A DNA stretch of 8,319 bases. Source: Rhodocyclaceae bacterium. Its GTDB lineage: Bacteria > Pseudomonadota > Gammaproteobacteria > Burkholderiales > Rhodocyclaceae. Positions 6,841 to 8,319 of this stretch are shown piece after piece. The notes under the pieces were generated by a model. The model ran no database searches. It was not told the origin of the DNA and was given only the letters and a program-made list of their open reading frames with translations. Every line of letters starts with the position of its first letter. The stretch's first letter is position 1. The translations under genes and the position numbers were made by a program. Location of the stretch: assembly GCA_023253415.1 (NCBI GenBank), contig JALRGK010000071.1, forward strand, positions 1 to 8,319, read 5' to 3'.

Positions 6841-7409
6841 AACTCAAGTCCTTTTGCTTTCAGAGCCGCTGCCAGCGCTTGAGTCGCGCGTGAGCAGTGG
6901 GTTTTGACGCTACCCTGGGAGCACCCCATGGCAGCGGCCGTCTCTGCAGTGTCTAATCCCTCCCAATAACGCAGGAGGAAGGCTTCTCGTTGACGAGCCG
7001 GCAGTTTTGCCAGTTCGTCTTCCATCAGTTCCAGCGTCCGGCGCTGTTCCAGCGCGGCATCAGGCTGTTCCTGCTGTTCGCTGTTCGGGTCGCGCAAGCG
7101 TTCGATCCGGTCCAGGTCGTTCTCATCGCTATCGGCCGAGTCACCGCCCAGGGCCGAAAATAGCGTGGTCCAGACACTTCGTACCTTGCTGCGCCTGTAA
7201 AAATCGCGAATTGTATTCTGCAAAATGCGCTGAAACAGGGCAGGGAGTTCTTCAGCAGGGCGGTCGCCGTAGTTTTCGGCCAGTTTGAGCATGGCGTCCT
7301 GCACGATATCTAGGGCGTTTTCCTCGTTATGCACGGCAAACCAGGCCGTTTTATAGGCCCGGCGCTCGACATCAGCGAGAAAAGCGTCCAGTTCGCGAGG
7401 GGTAGCCAA
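6837..7409 (-). CDS. ECF-type RNA polymerase sigma factor (RpoE-like)
   Basis: Alternative sigma factor that would direct RNA polymerase to a specific promoter set. The 190-residue product has only regions 2 and 4, as in the extracytoplasmic-function group. Region 2 covers about 8-76, with ALDIVQDAMLKLAENYG (32-48) and LFQRILQNTIRDFYRRSKVR (58-77). An acidic linker spans about 85-120 (SADSDENDLDRIE). Region 4 covers about 122-183, with LPARQREAFLLRYWEGLDTAETAAAMGCSQGSVKTHCSRA containing the helix-turn-helix. Two cysteines (C163, C172) lie in that helix-turn-helix region. The start is TTG at 7409 with GGAG eight bases upstream; an in-frame stop lies 27 bases upstream of it and no ATG lies between. 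Its stop overlaps the DUF3619 start. It is the first gene of the four-gene cluster. I do not see a clear RpoE-type autoregulatory promoter upstream. The signal and targets are unknown. Confidence 0.93.
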   Translation of the reverse strand: MATPRELDAFLADVERRAYKTAWFAVHNEENALDIVQDAMLKLAENYGDRPAEELPALFQRILQNTIRDFYRRSKVRSVWTTLFSALGGDSADSDENDLDRIERLRDPNSEQQEQPDAALEQRRTLELMEDELAKLPARQREAFLLRYWEGLDTAETAAAMGCSQGSVKTHCSRATQALAAALKAKGLEL

Positions 7410-7417
7410 GCAGTCAG

Positions 7418-7421
7418 CTCC
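7418..7421 (-). promoter_or_regulatory. Ribosome binding site of the sigma-factor gene
   Basis: GGAG on the minus strand, eight bases before the TTG at 7409. It supports the non-ATG start, since the frame is closed by a stop a little further upstream and contains no ATG in that stretch. Confidence 0.6.
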
Positions 7422-7451
7422 GGTTGGGGGTAAGCGCTAGAAATTGGCGCG

Positions 7452-7457
7452 ATTCTA
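7452..7457 (-). promoter_or_regulatory. Candidate -10 box for the sigma-factor cluster
   Basis: On the minus strand TAGAAT matches the -10 consensus at five of six positions and would start transcription near 7445, about 36 bases before the TTG start. The hexamers 16-18 bases upstream do not resemble TTGACA, so this may be a weak or activated promoter, or the real promoter may lie elsewhere in the 187-bp region. Confidence 0.35.
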
Positions 7458-7464
7458 ACAAGTC

Positions 7465-7493
7465 TTGCCCAAAAACGCTCCTGTGGCTATCAT
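7465..7493 (+). promoter_or_regulatory. Sigma70-type promoter for the acetolactate synthase gene
   Basis: A -35 box TTGCCC (7465-7470, four of six) and a -10 box TATCAT (7488-7493, five of six) are separated by exactly 17 bases. Transcription would start near 7500, giving a leader of about 97 bases. The region just upstream of the -35 box contains the candidate -10 box of the divergent sigma-factor promoter (7452-7457), so the two promoters would overlap in footprint. Confidence 0.55.
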
Positions 7494-7566
7494 TGGCGGT
7501 TTTCCCCGTAACCACAACCCTGTTGTCGGAGCCACTCACAAGGTGTGCGTGCCGGATAGGGGCAAG

Positions 7567-7590
7567 GCGAAGTGACGCTTCGCGAGGAGG
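7567..7590 (+). promoter_or_regulatory. Leader hairpin abutting the ribosome binding site of the acetolactate synthase gene
   Basis: GCGAAG (7567-7572) and CTTCGC (7578-7583) form a perfect six-base-pair stem with a five-base loop. The very strong Shine-Dalgarno sequence GAGGAGG (7584-7590) follows immediately, with six bases to the ATG at 7597. The hairpin has no U-tract, so it is not an intrinsic terminator. It could keep the ribosome site accessible or stabilise the mRNA end. I do not recognise a known riboswitch in the leader. Confidence 0.5.
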
Positions 7591-7596
7591 TTGTGT

Positions 7597-8319
7597 ATGT
7601 CAGCAGCAATAAGTGGCGCAGAGATTCTTGTTAAATGTCTGCAAGCTGAAAACGTCGATACGATTTTCGGCTACCCAGGTGGCTCGGTGCTTCATATTTA
7701 CGACGAGCTCTTCAAACAAGACAAAATTCATCACGTACTGGTAAGACACGAGCAGGCAGCCGTTCACGCCGCCGATGCGTATTCCCGTTCGTCGCAACGC
7801 GTTGGCGTTGCACTGGTGACTTCAGGTCCCGGTCTGACCAATGCCGTCACTGGCATTGCAACCGCCTACTACGATTCGATTCCGCTGGTCGTCATCAGCG
7901 GCCAGGTGCCAACGTTCTATATCGGCCAGGATGCCTTCCAGGAAAGTGACGCCGTCGGTATCACGCGTCCGTGCGTCAAGCACAACTTCCTGGTCAAAGA
8001 CGTCAAGGATCTGGCCGAGACCGTCAAAAAAGCCTTCCATATCGCACGCAGCGGCCGCCCAGGCCCAGTGCTCATCGATATTCCGAAGGACGTGACCGCC
8101 CACAAGACCGAATTCCACTACCCGGACAGCGTCAACATCCGCTCCTATAATCCGGTGGTCAAGGGCCATCAGGGGCAGATCAAGAAAGCCGCGCATCTGC
8201 TACTGGAAGCCAAGCGTCCAATGATCTACACCGGTGGTGGCGTGATTCTGTCGGATGCGGCCGAGCAGCTAACCAAGCTGGCCCGTTACCTCGGGTTTCC
8301 GATTACCAACACGCTGATG
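7597..8319 (+). CDS. ilvI: Acetolactate synthase large subunit, N-terminal part (runs off the window)
   Basis: Thiamine-diphosphate enzyme (acetohydroxyacid synthase) that condenses pyruvate with pyruvate or 2-ketobutyrate in the first common step of valine, leucine and isoleucine synthesis. The window holds 241 codons of a protein normally about 560-600 residues. Visible are GYPGGSV (25-31), the catalytic glutamate E52 in VRHEQAAVHAADAY, VTSGPGLTNAVTGIATAYYDSIPLV (74-98), SGQVP (101-105) and QDAFQESD (111-118), then RPGPVLIDIPKDVT (154-167), which closes the pyrimidine-binding domain. The central domain begins at about 190 with YTGGGV at 211-216. The ATG has a strong ribosome site. In betaproteobacteria this gene is usually followed by the regulatory subunit (ilvH) and ilvC, which would lie beyond the window. 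The symbol ilvI is chosen over ilvB from the expected betaproteobacterial context; the enzyme call itself is secure. Confidence 0.95.
   Translation, partial: MSAAISGAEILVKCLQAENVDTIFGYPGGSVLHIYDELFKQDKIHHVLVRHEQAAVHAADAYSRSSQRVGVALVTSGPGLTNAVTGIATAYYDSIPLVVISGQVPTFYIGQDAFQESDAVGITRPCVKHNFLVKDVKDLAETVKKAFHIARSGRPGPVLIDIPKDVTAHKTEFHYPDSVNIRSYNPVVKGHQGQIKKAAHLLLEAKRPMIYTGGGVILSDAAEQLTKLARYLGFPITNTLM

Noticed and set aside
7567..7583. Leader hairpin as an intrinsic terminator
   Set aside because: The stem is short and is followed by GAGGAGG rather than a run of T.
7424..7612. 62-codon plus-strand frame through the acetolactate synthase leader, with a Leu/Val/Thr-rich stretch, considered as an attenuator leader peptide
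   Set aside because: It begins with TTG before the predicted transcription start, has no ribosome site, overlaps the synthase start, and there is no terminator hairpin with a U-tract.
1..8319. Mobile elements, CRISPR arrays, tRNA or rRNA genes, phage genes
   Set aside because: Almost every base is accounted for by conserved housekeeping genes. I saw no direct-repeat array, transposase, integrase or cloverleaf-like sequence.

Overview
The window is a compact stretch of chromosomal housekeeping genes from what is most likely a betaproteobacterium. The evidence is gene order and protein style. The arrangement pepA-holC-valS divergent from lptF-lptG is common in beta- and gammaproteobacteria. 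The block of ECF sigma factor, DUF3619, DUF3106 and RDD proteins, divergent from the acetolactate synthase large subunit gene, is an arrangement I know from betaproteobacteria. LptF also begins in the betaproteobacterial style. I cannot name the genus from sequence alone. I see no sign of horizontal transfer, mobile elements, RNA genes or CRISPR.

Layout. Positions 1-2975 (minus strand) hold pepA (leucyl aminopeptidase), holC (chi subunit of DNA polymerase III) and the first 346 codons of valS (valyl-tRNA synthetase), read right to left. A 148-bp divergent intergenic region (2976-3123) carries a good sigma70-type promoter for pepA and a weak candidate for lptF. Positions 3124-5293 (plus) hold lptF and lptG, the inner-membrane permease pair of the LPS export machine. 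Positions 5290-7409 (minus) hold a four-gene cluster in transcription order: ECF sigma factor, a small single-pass membrane protein (DUF3619), a membrane-anchored helical protein with two LTxxQ motifs (DUF3106) and an RDD-family membrane protein. All four overlap their neighbours. A 187-bp divergent region (7410-7596) carries a near-consensus promoter and a leader with a hairpin next to the ribosome binding site, followed by the first 241 codons of the acetolactate synthase large subunit gene (7597-8319, plus), which runs off the window.

How the genes work together. LptF and LptG form the channel that extracts LPS from the inner membrane. The sigma cluster looks like an envelope-stress regulatory unit: sigma factor, candidate membrane-bound anti-sigma, candidate CpxP/Spy-like sensor, and membrane protein. 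That role is inferred from architecture and gene order, not demonstrated. The pepA operon joins peptide turnover, replication and tRNA charging. No clearly novel system is present. The least understood part, and the one most worth testing, is the sigma/DUF3619/DUF3106/RDD module.
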